Source: Megalobrama amblycephala (lineage: Eukaryota; Chordata; Actinopteri; Cypriniformes; Xenocyprididae). Taken from it: a stretch of 64,000 nucleotides of DNA. Both the position numbers and the translations under genes were made by a program. The stretch is taken from assembly GCF_018812025.1 (NCBI RefSeq), contig NC_063054.1:8979582-9043581 (forward strand), given 5' to 3'. Positions within the stretch are counted from its first letter, which is position 1. Every line of letters starts with the position of its first letter. A model generated the notes under the pieces. The model made no database searches. It saw only the letters and a list, made by a program, of their open reading frames with translations, and was not told the origin of the DNA. Below, in pieces: positions 20,343 to 32,110 of the stretch.

Positions 20343-22042
20343 TTGGAGGGGGCTACTCATCCCTTTCAAGTTCTCACTGATCATAAGAACCTAGAATATC
20401 TGAAGGCTGCCAAAAGGCTCAACCCTCGTCAAGCTCGCTGGGCCATGTTCTTCTCGAGGTTCAACTTTTCAATCTCTTATCGCCCTGGTTCTAAGAATAC
20501 CAAAGCTGACGCCTTGTCTCGTCTCTACTCCCCTGAAGAAAAGCCTGAAGTTCCTGAAACAATTCTACCGGAGTCCATCTTCGTAAACCCGATCCAGTGG
20601 TCCGAGGAAACCATGCCCTCCTCCAATGCCTCCACACGCACTCCGCCGGGTTGCCCCCAAGGCTTGCAATACGTCACACGGGCACGTCGCACTCCACTCC
20701 TGCACAATACCCACTCTTCACTTGGCACTGGCCAGCCGGGGGCCAATGAGACCCTCTCGTTGCTCAAACAACGCTTCTGGTGGCCCAACATGGCCAACGA
20801 TGTCAGGAGGTACGTGCGGGGCTGCAGGGAGTGCGCCATCTCAAAGAGTCCACGCCATCTTCCCACCGGCAAGCTTCTTCCTCTGCCCGTTCCTGAGAGA
20901 CCCTGGTCACACCTGGGAGTGGACTTCGTCACCGACCTCCCTGAGTCTGACGGTCACACATGCATCCTGGTGGTGGTAGACCGCTTCTCAAAGTCCTGCC
21001 GTCTGATACCCCTGGAGGGTCTACCTACCGCCATGGCCACTGCTGAGTTGATGTTTAACCATGTGTTTCGCTATTACGGAATTCCTGAAGACATAGTCTC
21101 CGACAGAGGACCCCAATTCGTCTCTCACGTTTGGAAAGCCTTCTTCTCCCTCCTGGGTGTGACCGTCAGCCTGTCATCTGGGTACCACCCTCAGTCGAAC
21201 GGGCAGACGGAACGGAAGTTTCAGGAGATAGGCCGCTTCCTGCGTACCTTCTGTCACGGCCACCAGAACTCCTGGAACCAGTACCTGGGTTGGGCCAAGT
21301 ACGCACAGAACTCCCTCCGCCAAGCCACAACTGGACTGACACCCTTCCAGTGCGTACTCGGCTACCAACCCCCACTGTTCCCCTGGGATGGGGAACCTTC
21401 CAACGTCCCCGCAGTCGACTACTGGTTCCGGGAGAGGGTTTGGGACTCAGCTCATCACCAACTGCAGAGAGCCCTGCGCAGACGCAAGACGACAGCCGAC
21501 CTTCGGCGCTCCGACGCTCCAGTATACCAACCGGGGCAGAAGGTCTGGCTGTCCACCAGGGACATCAGGATGCGTCTGCCCTGCAAGAAGCTGAGTCCCC
21601 GCTTCATTGGCCCGTTCACCATCCTTCGGCAGATCAACCCCGTCACCTACCGACTCCAACTCCCTCCACAGTACAGTAGGATTCACCCCACATTTCATGT
21701 ATCACTGCTGAAACCTCACCACCCTTCTGTTGTTCCCTCCACAGAACCTGACATGACAGCCGCCGAGCCCCCCCTTCCACTCATCCTGGAGGACGCACAG
21801 CTTACGTGGTTCGAGAGATCCTGGACTCCCGGCGCCGTGGTGGTCGACTCGAGTATCTCGTCGACTGGGAAGGCTATGGCCCCGAAGAACACTCATGGGT
21901 CCCCAAGAATGATATCCTTGATCCTATTCTGTTACAGACCTTCCACACCAACCACCCAGACAGACCTGCTCCACGCCCCAGAGGAAGACCACCACGACGT
22001 CGGGGTCCGCGGCCCTCAGGAGCGGGCCGTGGGAGGGGGGTA
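20343..22042 (+). pseudogene. Gypsy B RNase H tail, integrase and chromodomain
   Basis: The frame opens with [20 protein letters not shown] and [17 protein letters not shown] (RNase H end). The integrase follows: an HHCC-type region with [12 protein letters not shown], then core residues in [19 protein letters not shown] and [10 protein letters not shown], giving the D-D-E triad. A GPF-type region and [14 protein letters not shown] come next. Near 21800 the reading moves to another frame. There the chromodomain reads [20 protein letters not shown] and [15 protein letters not shown]. The frame break and lost protease/RT make it non-autonomous. Confidence 0.85.
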
Positions 22043-22043
22043 C

Positions 22044-22498
22044 TGTCACAGACACGTCAGGTTCCACCTCACTCCCTTACCCACGCACTCAATCACCAGC
22101 ATACTAATCACCGCCACCTGAAGATCATCAGCACCATCATCACCACCACTATAAAGCCACCACACTCACACACACTCACTGTCCGGTCTCGTTTGCACTA
22201 CAGCACATGTATGCTTACGACTCCCAACGACATACTTACCTGCTCCAGCGATCTCCTTCATCTCCTTCGTCTCCTGTTCTCCTCGTGTGCCTACCTGCCT
22301 GTGTGTGTGAGTGTCTCCACCGTCTCCCTCCAGTGCATCTCTCATCCAGCATCTGCAAGTTTGAAAAGGACAGTATTACATTCCATTCATCTCTCAAGAA
22401 CCACATATCTGCTTGCTATCACCCAGTGCTCTGCTTATTGTGAAATAAAACTCACCTGGTTTGCTTTTACCTCTGTCTCCGTGTCTCTGTACGTAACA
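22044..22498 (+). repeat. Gypsy B 3' LTR
   Basis: Matches 18962-19422 except for loss of six bases in CTTACCTTAAGGACT and about one substitution. Confidence 0.9.
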
Positions 22499-22984
22499 TC
22501 ATCCTTCCTTTTGGCTGGGCCTGTCAGGAGGGGCTGCTGTGATTTTAGCCATTATGGCAATGCAAAAGAAGATCCCACACTTCCTGAGAATCAAATCTGT
22601 TTCTTGTATCTCATAGACATCCCAGATTCAGTTTTTGAGTAGCTCTGTTTTGCATTTGCACTATCCCCTAATTCTTGGAATTTATTACCATTTATAATAC
22701 AATTTATTTTAAATCCTTTAATCTTTGAAGGAAATTAAAATTAAACATCACCTTTGTGGTCTAACTAGTCTATTTTTTTTCTGAGTCATAACAAGTGCTC
22801 TTAAAATTAGAGGGGGTGAGTTTTCCTCATATTTATTTTATTATTTATATAAAAATAACACATTTTTGCGCATATTTTGCAAGTAATTGCCCAGATCCCC
22901 TTGTCAATGATCTAGCGCCCCCTCAGCTCCTGCTTCAAAATTCTCTGGCGCCGCCCCTGTGGGGTGCGGTGAAGTGTTTGTGTG

Positions 22985-23034
22985 GAGAAACCAACATCTA
23001 TAAACTTCACTCTCTGCTTCACACTAGGTACTAG
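22985..23034 (+). promoter_or_regulatory. Candidate non-coding first exon and core promoter of FMO copy B
   Basis: The segment containing CTATAAACTTCACTCTCTGC is followed by ACTAG and a donor GTAAGA at 23035. A similar block with a GTAAGA donor occurs about 1.5 kb upstream of copy C's start (28040-28096), inside otherwise unrelated flanks. Vertebrate FMO genes usually have a non-coding first exon. The coding exon of each copy starts only 12 nt upstream of its ATG after a shared acceptor, so such an exon is required. CTATAAA may serve as a TATA box; the start site is not determined. Confidence 0.45.
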
Positions 23035-23391
23035 GTAAGATGGTTCGCCACAAACTTTTTATTGGCACAAATATCACTCCATTATCGTTTGGCACAGGCG
23101 TGTTTACGTAACGTGACTCAACGAGTCTGACTGGATTCGTTTTTCCGCATGTTTTCTTCTTGTCAGAGCTTTAACAAGTCGATTTCACTAATAGACACCG
23201 CAGTAAAGATAGTTTGCGGTTTAAATGTTAGTTTAACGTTTGACATTTGTTATACATTGGGTTTCATACTTACTAAACTCTTCGTATTTGATGTTTTCAG
23301 CTCAAACACACTCGGGTATACATAAACAAATGCCCTTTGCATAGCACAAGGCTTAATTTCAAGAAATAAAATATATATTAATTAGCCCTAT

Positions 23392-23697
23392 AGGTAACAC
23401 TTTACATTAAGGTTCATTAGTTAAACATTAGTTAATGTATTAACTAACATGAACTAACCATGAGCATTACATTTGTTACTGTATTTACTAATCTTCAACG
23501 TTATTTAATGAAAATACATTTCATTGTTTGTTCATGTTAGTTCACAGTGCATTAACTAAAGTTAACAATATTTTAATAATGGATTAGTAAATGTTGAAAT
23601 TAACATTAACAAAGATTAATAAATGCTGTATAAGTGTAGTTCATTATTAGTTCATGTTAATTAATGTTAACTAATGAACCTTTTTGTAAAGTGTTAC
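23392..23697. mobile_element. 306-bp hAT-type MITE upstream of FMO copy B
   Basis: Termini AGGTAACACTTTACATTAAG and TTTTTGTAAAGTGTTAC are inverted repeats, with inner GTTCATTAGTTAA and TTAACTAATGAAC also inverted. The flanking 8-bp direct repeat is AGCCCTAT (23384-23391 and 23698-23705). The matching upstream region of copy A (around 97-106, AACCCTATAGATCAATTAAA) has no insertion. It would sit in the intron between the non-coding and the first coding exon of copy B. Confidence 0.85.
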
Positions 23698-24089
23698 AGC
23701 CCTATAAACGAATTAAACAATTTAACTATATGACATTATGATATCAAACTATTAAAATGTTCAGAAAAATGTTGTTTTTATTGCTCAAGGCTCTATTTTT
23801 GGAATTTTAAAATCATAATTGTAAAATTATGCAAAAAAAGGTGTAAAATATAATTTTATTGTGTATTATGAATACATAAAATGCTGGCTATGAAATGAAA
23901 TTTAGCATGACAAAAATGTTTAAAAACTCATTTCTACAATACAATACTATGCATAATTGTAGATGTAATGAAATAACACTGGTGCAGTTTCATGCTTTGG
24001 AAAAATGACAAAAATCTTCTAAATCTCACTTCTATCTATAATTTTTCTATCATCTGCATCTGCCTTAAGTCTGACAGTTGTGTATCATC

Positions 24090-27000
24090 ATGGCTAAACG
24101 TGTTGCTGTGATTGGTGGAGGAACCTCTGGGCTGACCTGCATCAAATGCTGCCTGGATGAAGGCCTGGAGCCAGTGTGTTTTGAGACCAGTGATGACATT
24201 GGGGGTCTTTGGAGGTTTAAGGTGAGATATGTCTATAAGATCGGGCCCACTGAAGTTGTACAAATGAAGAAAAGAAGGGGGCCAAGCACTGAACCCTGAG
24301 GGACACTTCATTGCAGACCATCAATAAACAAGATGCTGTAAGAATCTGATCCATTTTTGCTTCTTGTTTTTGCATTTTAGGAAAATCCTGATCCTGATCG
24401 TGCTAGCATTTATCACTCTTTGATTATCAACACTTCAAAGGAGATGATGTGTTTCAGTGATTTCCCCATCCCTGCCCACTTCCCAAACTACATGCACAAC
24501 TCCCTCATCATGGATTACTTCCGAATGTACGCTGAGCACTTCCAGCTCAAACGGCACATCCGTTTCCAGGTCTGGCTTGAAAGCAAATGTGAAGTTAGAA
24601 ATATACTGTACCTCATATTTATCTTAGGTTTTTGGGGATTCAAAGGTTCACAAGTTCATGTTTTGTGTTTCTTAGACAAAAGTCCTTCATGTTACACCAA
24701 GGCCAGACTTCTCTCACTCTGGACAGTGGGATGTAGAGATAGAGTCCAAGGATGGTCAGAGAGAGAAGCAGGTGTTTGATGCTGTGATGGTCTGCACCGG
24801 TCACCACTCTCACCCTCACCTCCCTCTAAAGGACTTTCCAGGTGCAGTACATGTGATGAATAAGCAAAGAATCTATGAGCAAAGTGCACCAACACAAAGT
24901 CAATAAAAGCCAATCTGGGACACTCATAGTAAACTTTAGTTGTACAAGAGTCATTAGGCCTAATCACAGCTCTTGTACAACTGTTGTAACATTAAGCAGA
25001 ATCTCAGGCAGTTGTACAGAAATATTGTTTGTTTAGTAAGTTTACAGAGTTTTGCAAAGAATGATTCAACAAGCTTAAAAAATAATTCAATAACAAGTCA
25101 ATAACTATACTAATTTGTTAATTTTATAATTTACACTTTAATAATTTAATTGTAATTTTTTTGTGTACAACATATACAAATTGTATATGCAATGGCAGAC
25201 ATAATAAATTATATAGATAAGTTCATATATATACTTGCTATACTTTAACGGCTAATTGTTCAAATCCTCTTTTTAGGAATCGACACATTTAAGGGGAAAT
25301 ACTTCCACAGCCGTGACTACAAAACCCCTGAAGAATGGCGAGGGAAGAGGGTAGTTGTGATTGGCATTGGGAACTCTGGAGGAGATATTTCTGTAGAGCT
25401 CAGCAGAATGGCCAAACAGGTGATATGCCACAACTACAGTATAAATGATTATAGTGTATGAATTATTATACTCCTATTAAAGCCTCTGTATTCCACATTG
25501 TTTCCCTTTCTTACTTTCCTTTAATTCCAGGTTTATCTGAGTACCCGAAAGGGATCTTGGATACTAAATCGTGTTGGAGACAATGGTGTTCCATCAGATA
25601 TGATGTTTAATAACAGAATACGTGGTTGGATTATTCAAATGTTGCCTGTTGGATTTATCAACAATGTGGGAGAGAAACAACTTAATAAACGGTTTGACCA
25701 CAAGCTCTATGGGCTCCAGCCTGCGCACAGGTACTCTGAACACTGGAAGGAAATTGTCTTTGCTGCAATTAAACTTTTCATAGTGTACTATATAATGTCT
25801 GTTGTTTATTTCCCAGAGTTTTAAGCCAACATCCCATGGTCAATGATGATCTACCAAACCGGATCCTCTCCGGTACCGTCTCGGTCAAGCCGAATGTACA
25901 AGAGTTTCGTGGATCAAGTGTGGTTTTTGAGGATGGCACAGTTGAGGATGATATTGATCTGGTGGTTTTTGCCACAGGCTACACTTTCTCATTCCCCTTC
26001 CTGTCTTCACATGTAATTCCTGTCTCAAAGAACAAGGTATCCCTGTACAAATACATGTATCCCCCAGCACTAGAGCGCCCAACTTTAGCCGTGATTGGTC
26101 TGATCCAGCCTCTGGGAGCCATTATGCCCATCTCTGAGATGCAAGCGCGCTGGGCCACACGTGTTTTTAAAGGTATCAAATCATAATTCTGATCTTCTAC
26201 ACAGAAAACTAAGGGCTGTTCTTAATACATATTCATGGTCATATACATACAATATCAGAACTACAAAGATGTACTTATACTATTATTCAAGATTTCTATC
26301 ACCAATGTAGTTATGTAGTTTTCCATTTTTTTTTCTGACATTTAATTAAGCAAAGATTTTTGACAATTAGACAGTGACTTTTCATTTTGTTCTTGTCTTG
26401 TTTCTGAAAGTTACAGTATGATGACATAGTACTTAAAAATATTTTTCAGGATATTCTTATTCTTTCTGTTCTTATTATTCTCTCTGAACATGTCAGAACA
26501 TTAAGTATAGTGTTTTTGTACGTAACAAACTGTGATATACTTACTAGGGCTGTGCAAACTGCCTTCCATGAGTGCAATGTTGAAGGACATTAAAGCAAAA
26601 GAGGAAGCAATGGCTCAAAGGTTCTCCACACTTCATCTCACATGACTTTATAACACAGCATTTGCACAATTTCTACGGTTATATAGAAATGTCATTTCAG
26701 TATATCTTGATGACTCTTAATCACACTGTCATGCAGGTATGTGGCCGCCCAGAGACACACCATCCAGGTGGACTACATCCCCTACATGGATGAGTTGGCT
26801 AAACAAGTGGGTGTCCGTCCTTCTATCCTGAAGCTGCTCCTGACAGACCCTAGACTGGCTCTGAACATCATCTTTGGGCCCTGCACCCCGTACCAGTTTC
26901 GCTTACACGGACCGGGCCAATGGGAAGGTGCGCGTCAGGCCATCCTGACTCAGTGGGATCGAGTCACCGAGCCTCTGAAAACACGCTGTGCACCGGAGCC

Positions 27001-27166
27001 GCAGTCACAGCGCTCCTCTCATTCACTCGTATTCTCAGTGTGTGTTGCAGCACTGCTGTCTGCTCTGTATTACAGCAGGGCCAGTCTGCACATGCTCATA
27101 GCAGACCCTTCATCACTCCTGGACACGATCAGGGCTTTTCTACCATTGCCAGTGAACACACAGTGA
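24090..27166 (+). CDS. fmo5: FMO copy B, flavin-containing monooxygenase (fmo5-like), complete
   Basis: Coding exons are 24090-24221, 24381-24569, 24676-24841, 25277-25419, 25531-25730, 25817-26172, 26548-26620 and 26737-27166. They sum to 1689 nt, 562 residues, in frame throughout. This is the compact, transposon-poor copy and gives the ancestral intron layout. FAD motif GGGTSG, signature [16 protein letters not shown] motif GIGNSG and FATGY are all kept. Compared with copy A, exon 5 differs at about four residues and exon 6 at about five, so A and B are the closest pair. The last exon carries two extra residues (SQ in [10 protein letters not shown]) shared with copy C, before the hydrophobic anchor. 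Exon 1 is preceded by the same 12-nt leader and acceptor as the others. It likely works as an ER-bound oxygenase like its neighbours; substrate preference cannot be read from sequence. Confidence 0.92.
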
Positions 27167-27572
27167 TCATGAAATATATATCAGAAAATTAACATACTTT
27201 TTATGAGATCTAATATCATAACAAGTGTGCTTCAATTAGGGTAAATTGTAGTCAAAATTATGAAAATGTTATAACTGACACATTACTTGTATAAAATACT
27301 TAATATTGAATCACAAAGTGCCTTAACATTTCAAACCGTTTGTATAATGAACATTTAATTTCATTGTAAAATAACTGATTTTATGTGCAGTTTTGTATGT
27401 AATTATGTTGCACTATCAAACTCTTGTTGTGTTAAAATTCCATGTAATAATGGTGCATCACTCTCAACTGCTGCAGTTCTTAGCATGTCTGTTTAAAAAA
27501 CTTAAAAATCTATTTTTAAAACAATGTAATTATAATATTAATGATATAAAAGTTTTACATTTTTCCAGATTT

Positions 27573-27733
27573 CCCCTGAGAAGCTTTCATTCGTTCTCAA
27601 AACTTTTATGGCCCTCTGAGAAATTTACATTCGTTCTCAAAACTTTTCACTGCTCTGAGAAATGTATTTTTATTTTCAAAACTTTTACAATTCCCCTGAG
27701 AAATTTACGTTTGTTCTCAAAACTTTTGCGTTC
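27573..27733. repeat. Four-copy ~40-bp tandem repeat
   Basis: Units share CTGAGAAATTTACATT and GTTCTCAAAACTTTT in order, with 10-20% divergence between units. There is no spacer structure. It lies about 400 bp downstream of copy B and may be a short satellite patch. Confidence 0.75.
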
Positions 27734-27739
27734 CACAGA

Positions 27740-29625
27740 GGAAACCCCCCAAAATGTACGTGTTTTCAATTTTTGCGTCCCTCCCCAAGCAACATATTCT
27801 TTTCTCTCAGCTCATATTATTTCAATCTCCCAATTATTTCAATACTCTTGTGCCATAATGCATCCTGGTTCTGTGGATGCTGTGTGATGTTTGCATATGA
27901 TTATCAAAACTGTGTGGCGATGAGATGTAGACTAAAACTAAATATCTAAAACTAAATGTAAGCATTATCTAAATGAACTTTGACCAGAAAATGAATCCCT
28001 GCCCCTTTTACAACTACAGAGGGGAGTGGTGAAGTGTTTATATTTCTCTGAAGTTACCATCACTCATAAATTTATTCACTCTCTTCTTCAAACTTGGTAA
28101 GATACAATTTTGTATTGACACTAATGTAACTATATTTTCAGCTGTTACGGGCCTGTTGCGTGACTTCAGTGTTTACTTTAAAAAAAAAAAAATCTTAATT
28201 TATCTTGAATGGATTGCAAATGCTGTATATTGTATAATGTAGACGTGTCACATGCAGAAGTTACTGTCAGTGCTTTTGCAAGTTGATTTCACAATACTTT
28301 CCCATATATGTTACACTAGTGATGACGCAACACAGTATATGGACTGCATGATGACAGAGCCATACGTTATACGCCAGTTGTACACGAGACAAATGATTAC
28401 ACAAGATCAGTACTGGATTACCACGTTGCATTATACTTAGGTTCCTTTTCCAAAAAGAAGGGTGCTTAATTGTATCGAATGTAAACTTGTAGTGTACTTC
28501 AAATCTTAAAAGTATATGGTACCAGCAAATGGTGTAATATTAACTAAAATGCTGTGAACTTACAGAGAGTACACTTTTACATTAAGTAGTTTTACTTTAA
28601 AGTGCATTTTAAATGTATGCATGTATATGCATGTATAATCTTTTGTCACGCTTTAAATAAGTGCATTTATTTTGATGTGTTGACTACATAAAGACATGGA
28701 AAGTAGATCATCTACATAGTCAATATATTTTAAATGTACTAAATTGGAACTTCATCATTACAAATGTGTATTTACAAATATATTTAATTATAAGACATTC
28801 AAGTTACAATAGAAATGACAAAGTATAATTTAGTTTACCATAAATGCTTGTCAGTATATTTGACAGTACACTTTTAACTGTAATTTAAAGACAATAATAA
28901 TAATTATTAATTATTAAAATTACATATACTTAAGTCTTAAGTTGGTCAAAAAAGGACTGTTCAACTAAGCATGCTAAACTACTTTTTTTCACCTTAGTGT
29001 ACTATTTAGTTAACCTCTCAAAAGAAGAAAAAAAAAAATCTGTGAACAAAATGCATGTTTTGGGCACTTGTGATCCATAGGGCCTATACAGCAAGTGCTG
29101 CATTTCAGTCACTAAAACAGCAGGACACTAAAGCTTTTAGCTTGAAAAACACTTAAAGTGTCTTAATTTACTAAAACAGTGATATTAAAAGATCAAATTC
29201 AGTATACACCTTATTGATAATGCATATATAAGCAAGCAGATGAGCTCAGAATGACCACAATGTGCTAAATGGTTATAAGCAACTCATTGGGGTTGAGAAT
29301 CTGTTTCACTTGGATATGCATCACAATAGGGAAGAAAAGACTATCGCAACTTCCATTTCATGCAACCTTTAATAGTGCAGGAGCCCTTACTTAGCCCCTC
29401 ACTTTATCAGTTGTTACTGCAATTAAGTGTAGCTACAGTAAACTGTGGTAACTTCTTCTTAACCAACACTGCCATCAAACGCATATCAGACACATGATTG
29501 TATAGTTTTATAGTTTCAAACTTTAGGTGGTAAAATCATACAGTAGCAGCGTCTTCTCACAACAAGTTTAAATATCAAATCTCATTATTTATTTCTAACA
29601 TCTGCATCTGCCTTAAGTCTGGCAG
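27740..29625. other. Spacer between FMO copies B and C with candidate first exon of C
   Basis: No protein-coding signal is seen. At about 28040-28096 a block similar to the candidate first exon of copy B ends in CTTCAAACTTG and a GTAAGA donor at 28097. This is the likely non-coding first exon of copy C. The rest is AT-rich with an A11 run near 28182 and no recognisable transposon. Confidence 0.4.
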
Positions 29626-29637
29626 TTGTGAATCATC

Positions 29638-32058
29638 ATGGCGAAACGTGTTGCTGTGATTGGTGGAGGAACCTCTGGGCTGACCTGCATCAAATGCTGC
29701 CTGGATGAAGGCCTGGAGCCAGTGTGTTTTGAGACCAGTGATGACATTGGAGGTCTTTGGAGGTTTAAGGTGAGATATGTCTATAAGATCAGGCCCACTG
29801 AAGTTGTACAAATGAAGAAAAGAAGGGGGCCAAGCACTGAACCCTGAGGGACACTTCATTGCAGACCATCAATAAACAAGATGCTGTGAGAATCTGATCC
29901 ATTTTTGCTTCTTGTCTTTCCATCTCAGGAAAATCCAGAACCTGATCGTGCTAGCATTTACCACTCTTTGATTATCAACACTTCAAAGGAGATGATGTGC
30001 TACAGTGATTTCCCCATCCCTGCCCACTTCCCAAACTACATGCACAACTCCCTGATCATGGACTACTTCCGAATGTATGCTGAGCACTTCCAGCTCAAAC
30101 GGCACATCCGTTTCCAGGTCTGGCTTGAAAGCTTATGTGAACTATGAACCTCATATTTATCTTAGGTTTTTGGGGATTCAAAGGTTCACAAGTTCATGTT
30201 TTTTGTTTCTTAGACAAAAGTCCTTCATGTTACACCAAGGCCTGACTTCCCTCACTCTGGACAGTGGGATGTAGAGATAGAGTCCAAGGATGGTCAGAGA
30301 GAGAAGCAGGTGTTTGATGCTGTGATGGTCTGCACCGGTCACCACTGTCACCCTCACCTCCCTCTAAAGGACTTTCCAGGTGCAGTACATGTGATGAATA
30401 AGCAAACACAGTCTATGTGCAAAGTGCAACAACATAAAGTCAATAAAAGCCAATCTGGGACACTCATAGTAGTAGTTGTACAAGAGACATTAGGCTTTAT
30501 TACAACTCGTTTACATGGCTCAAAAAGAATGATTCACGTTAAAATATACAATATGCAATTAAACTCTTCAAGTATTATATATATAGTAGCAGGTTGGTCC
30601 CCCTATTGCCTTCAGAAGTGCCTTAAATTATTTTAATGGATAGAGACAGAATATCAAACAAAAAATCCAGAAAAAACACATTATATAAAGGTAAAAAATT
30701 GATTTGCATTTCAGTAAGTGAAATAAGTATTTGATCCCCAAGCAAAGCATGACTTAGTACTTGGTGGAGAAACCCTTGGAAAGCACAGAGTTAAGACGTT
30801 TCTTGTAGTTGGTCACCAGGTTTGCACACATCTCAGGAGGGATTTTGGTCCACTCCTCTCTAAATCCTTAAGGTTTCTTGGCTGTCGCTTGGCAACTCGA
30901 AGTTTCAGATCCCTCCACGGATTTTCTATAGGATTAAGGTCTGGAGACTGGCTAGGCCACCCCATGACCATAATGTGCTTCTTCTTGAGCCACTCCTTTG
31001 TTGCCTTGGCGGAATGTTTTGGGTCATTGTCATGCTGGAAGACCCATCCACAACCCATCTTCAATGTTCTGGCTGAAGGAAGGAGATTCTCTGCCAAGAT
31101 TTTACGGTACATGGCCCCATCCATCAGCCCCTCAATGCGGTGAAGTCGTCCTGTACCCTTAGCAGAGATACAGCCCCAAAGCATAAAGTTTCCACCTCCA
31201 TGCTTGACTGGATGGTGTTCTTGGGGTCATAGTCAGCATTTCTCTAACCTCCAAACATGGCGAGTTGAGTTGAGCTCAATTTTGGTCTCATCTGACCACA
31301 GCACTTTCTCCCAAGCCCTCTCTGAATCATTTAGATGTTCATTGGCAAACTTCAGACGGGCCTGTATATGTGCCTTTTTGAGCAGGGGACCTTGCGGGCA
31401 ATACAGGATTTCAATCCATTGGGGCATAGTGTGTTACCAATGGTTTTCTTGGTGACTGTGGTCCCAACTGCCTTGAGATCATTTATAAGCTGCTCCCGTG
31501 AGGTTTGGGGCTGATCCCTCACCTTTCTCATCATCATCCTTACCCCATGAGGCGAGATCTTGCATGGAGCTCCAGACCGAGGGCGATTGATGGTTATTTT
31601 GTATTTCTTCCATTTCCGAATAATTGCACCAACACTTGTCTCCTTCTCTCCAAGCTTCTTGCTGATAGTCTTGTAGCCCATTCCAGCCTTGTGAAGGTCT
31701 ACATTCTTGTCCTTGATGTCCTTTGACAGCTCTTTGGTTTTGCCAAAGAGGTTTGAATGAAAGATACAGATTCTTTGGACAGGTGTCTTTTATACACAAA
31801 ACAAGCTGACATTAATGAGTACTTTCTTAAAGTGACAGAACTAATCTGTGGTCGACATGGGCACATAAACAATCTGTAGGAGGCAGAATTCTTGCTGGTT
31901 GGTAGTGGATCAAATACTTATTTCACTTGATCATTTTTGGTTGATATTCTGTCTCTCTCCATCAAAATAAACCTACCATAAAAATGATAGACTCCTCATT
32001 TCTTTGTAAGTGGGCAAATTTACAAAATCAGCAGGGGATCAAATAAGTATTTTCCCCA

Positions 32059-32110
<52 letters not shown>

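Larger units (their letters stand above)
18962..22498 (+). mobile_element. Ty3/gypsy (chromovirus-type) retrotransposon B, internally deleted
   Basis: LTRs are 18962-19422 (461 bp) and 22044-22498 (455 bp). They differ mainly by one 6-bp indel, so insertion is recent. The 5-bp target duplication is TCATC (18957-18961 and 22499-22503). The body encodes gag, then joins directly to the end of RT. Protease and most of RT are missing, and a second deletion removes most of RNase H. Integrase and chromodomain are present. Gag is clearly related to that of element A but the LTRs are different. Confidence 0.9.
18534..22616 (+). pseudogene. FMO remnant D: last two exons only, split by gypsy B
   Basis: The penultimate FMO exon is 18534-18606 (73 nt, same size and phase as in copies A-C), coding LNHLPPADKMNKIIEKN. 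The last exon starts at 18692 after CTACAG and encodes [19 protein letters not shown], then [16 protein letters not shown] and [20 protein letters not shown]. At 18962 it is cut by gypsy B, flanked by TCATC. After the element the hydrophobic C-terminal anchor ([18 protein letters not shown], stop 22614-22616) is in a different frame from the upstream part once the insertion is removed. This suggests an additional 1-nt shift. No exons 1-6 of this gene are visible. It differs from copies A-C at many residues, so it is an older paralogue. Confidence 0.8.

Noticed and set aside
27573..27733. Possible CRISPR-like array
   Set aside because: Units are contiguous, diverged and lack unique spacers, and the genome is eukaryotic.
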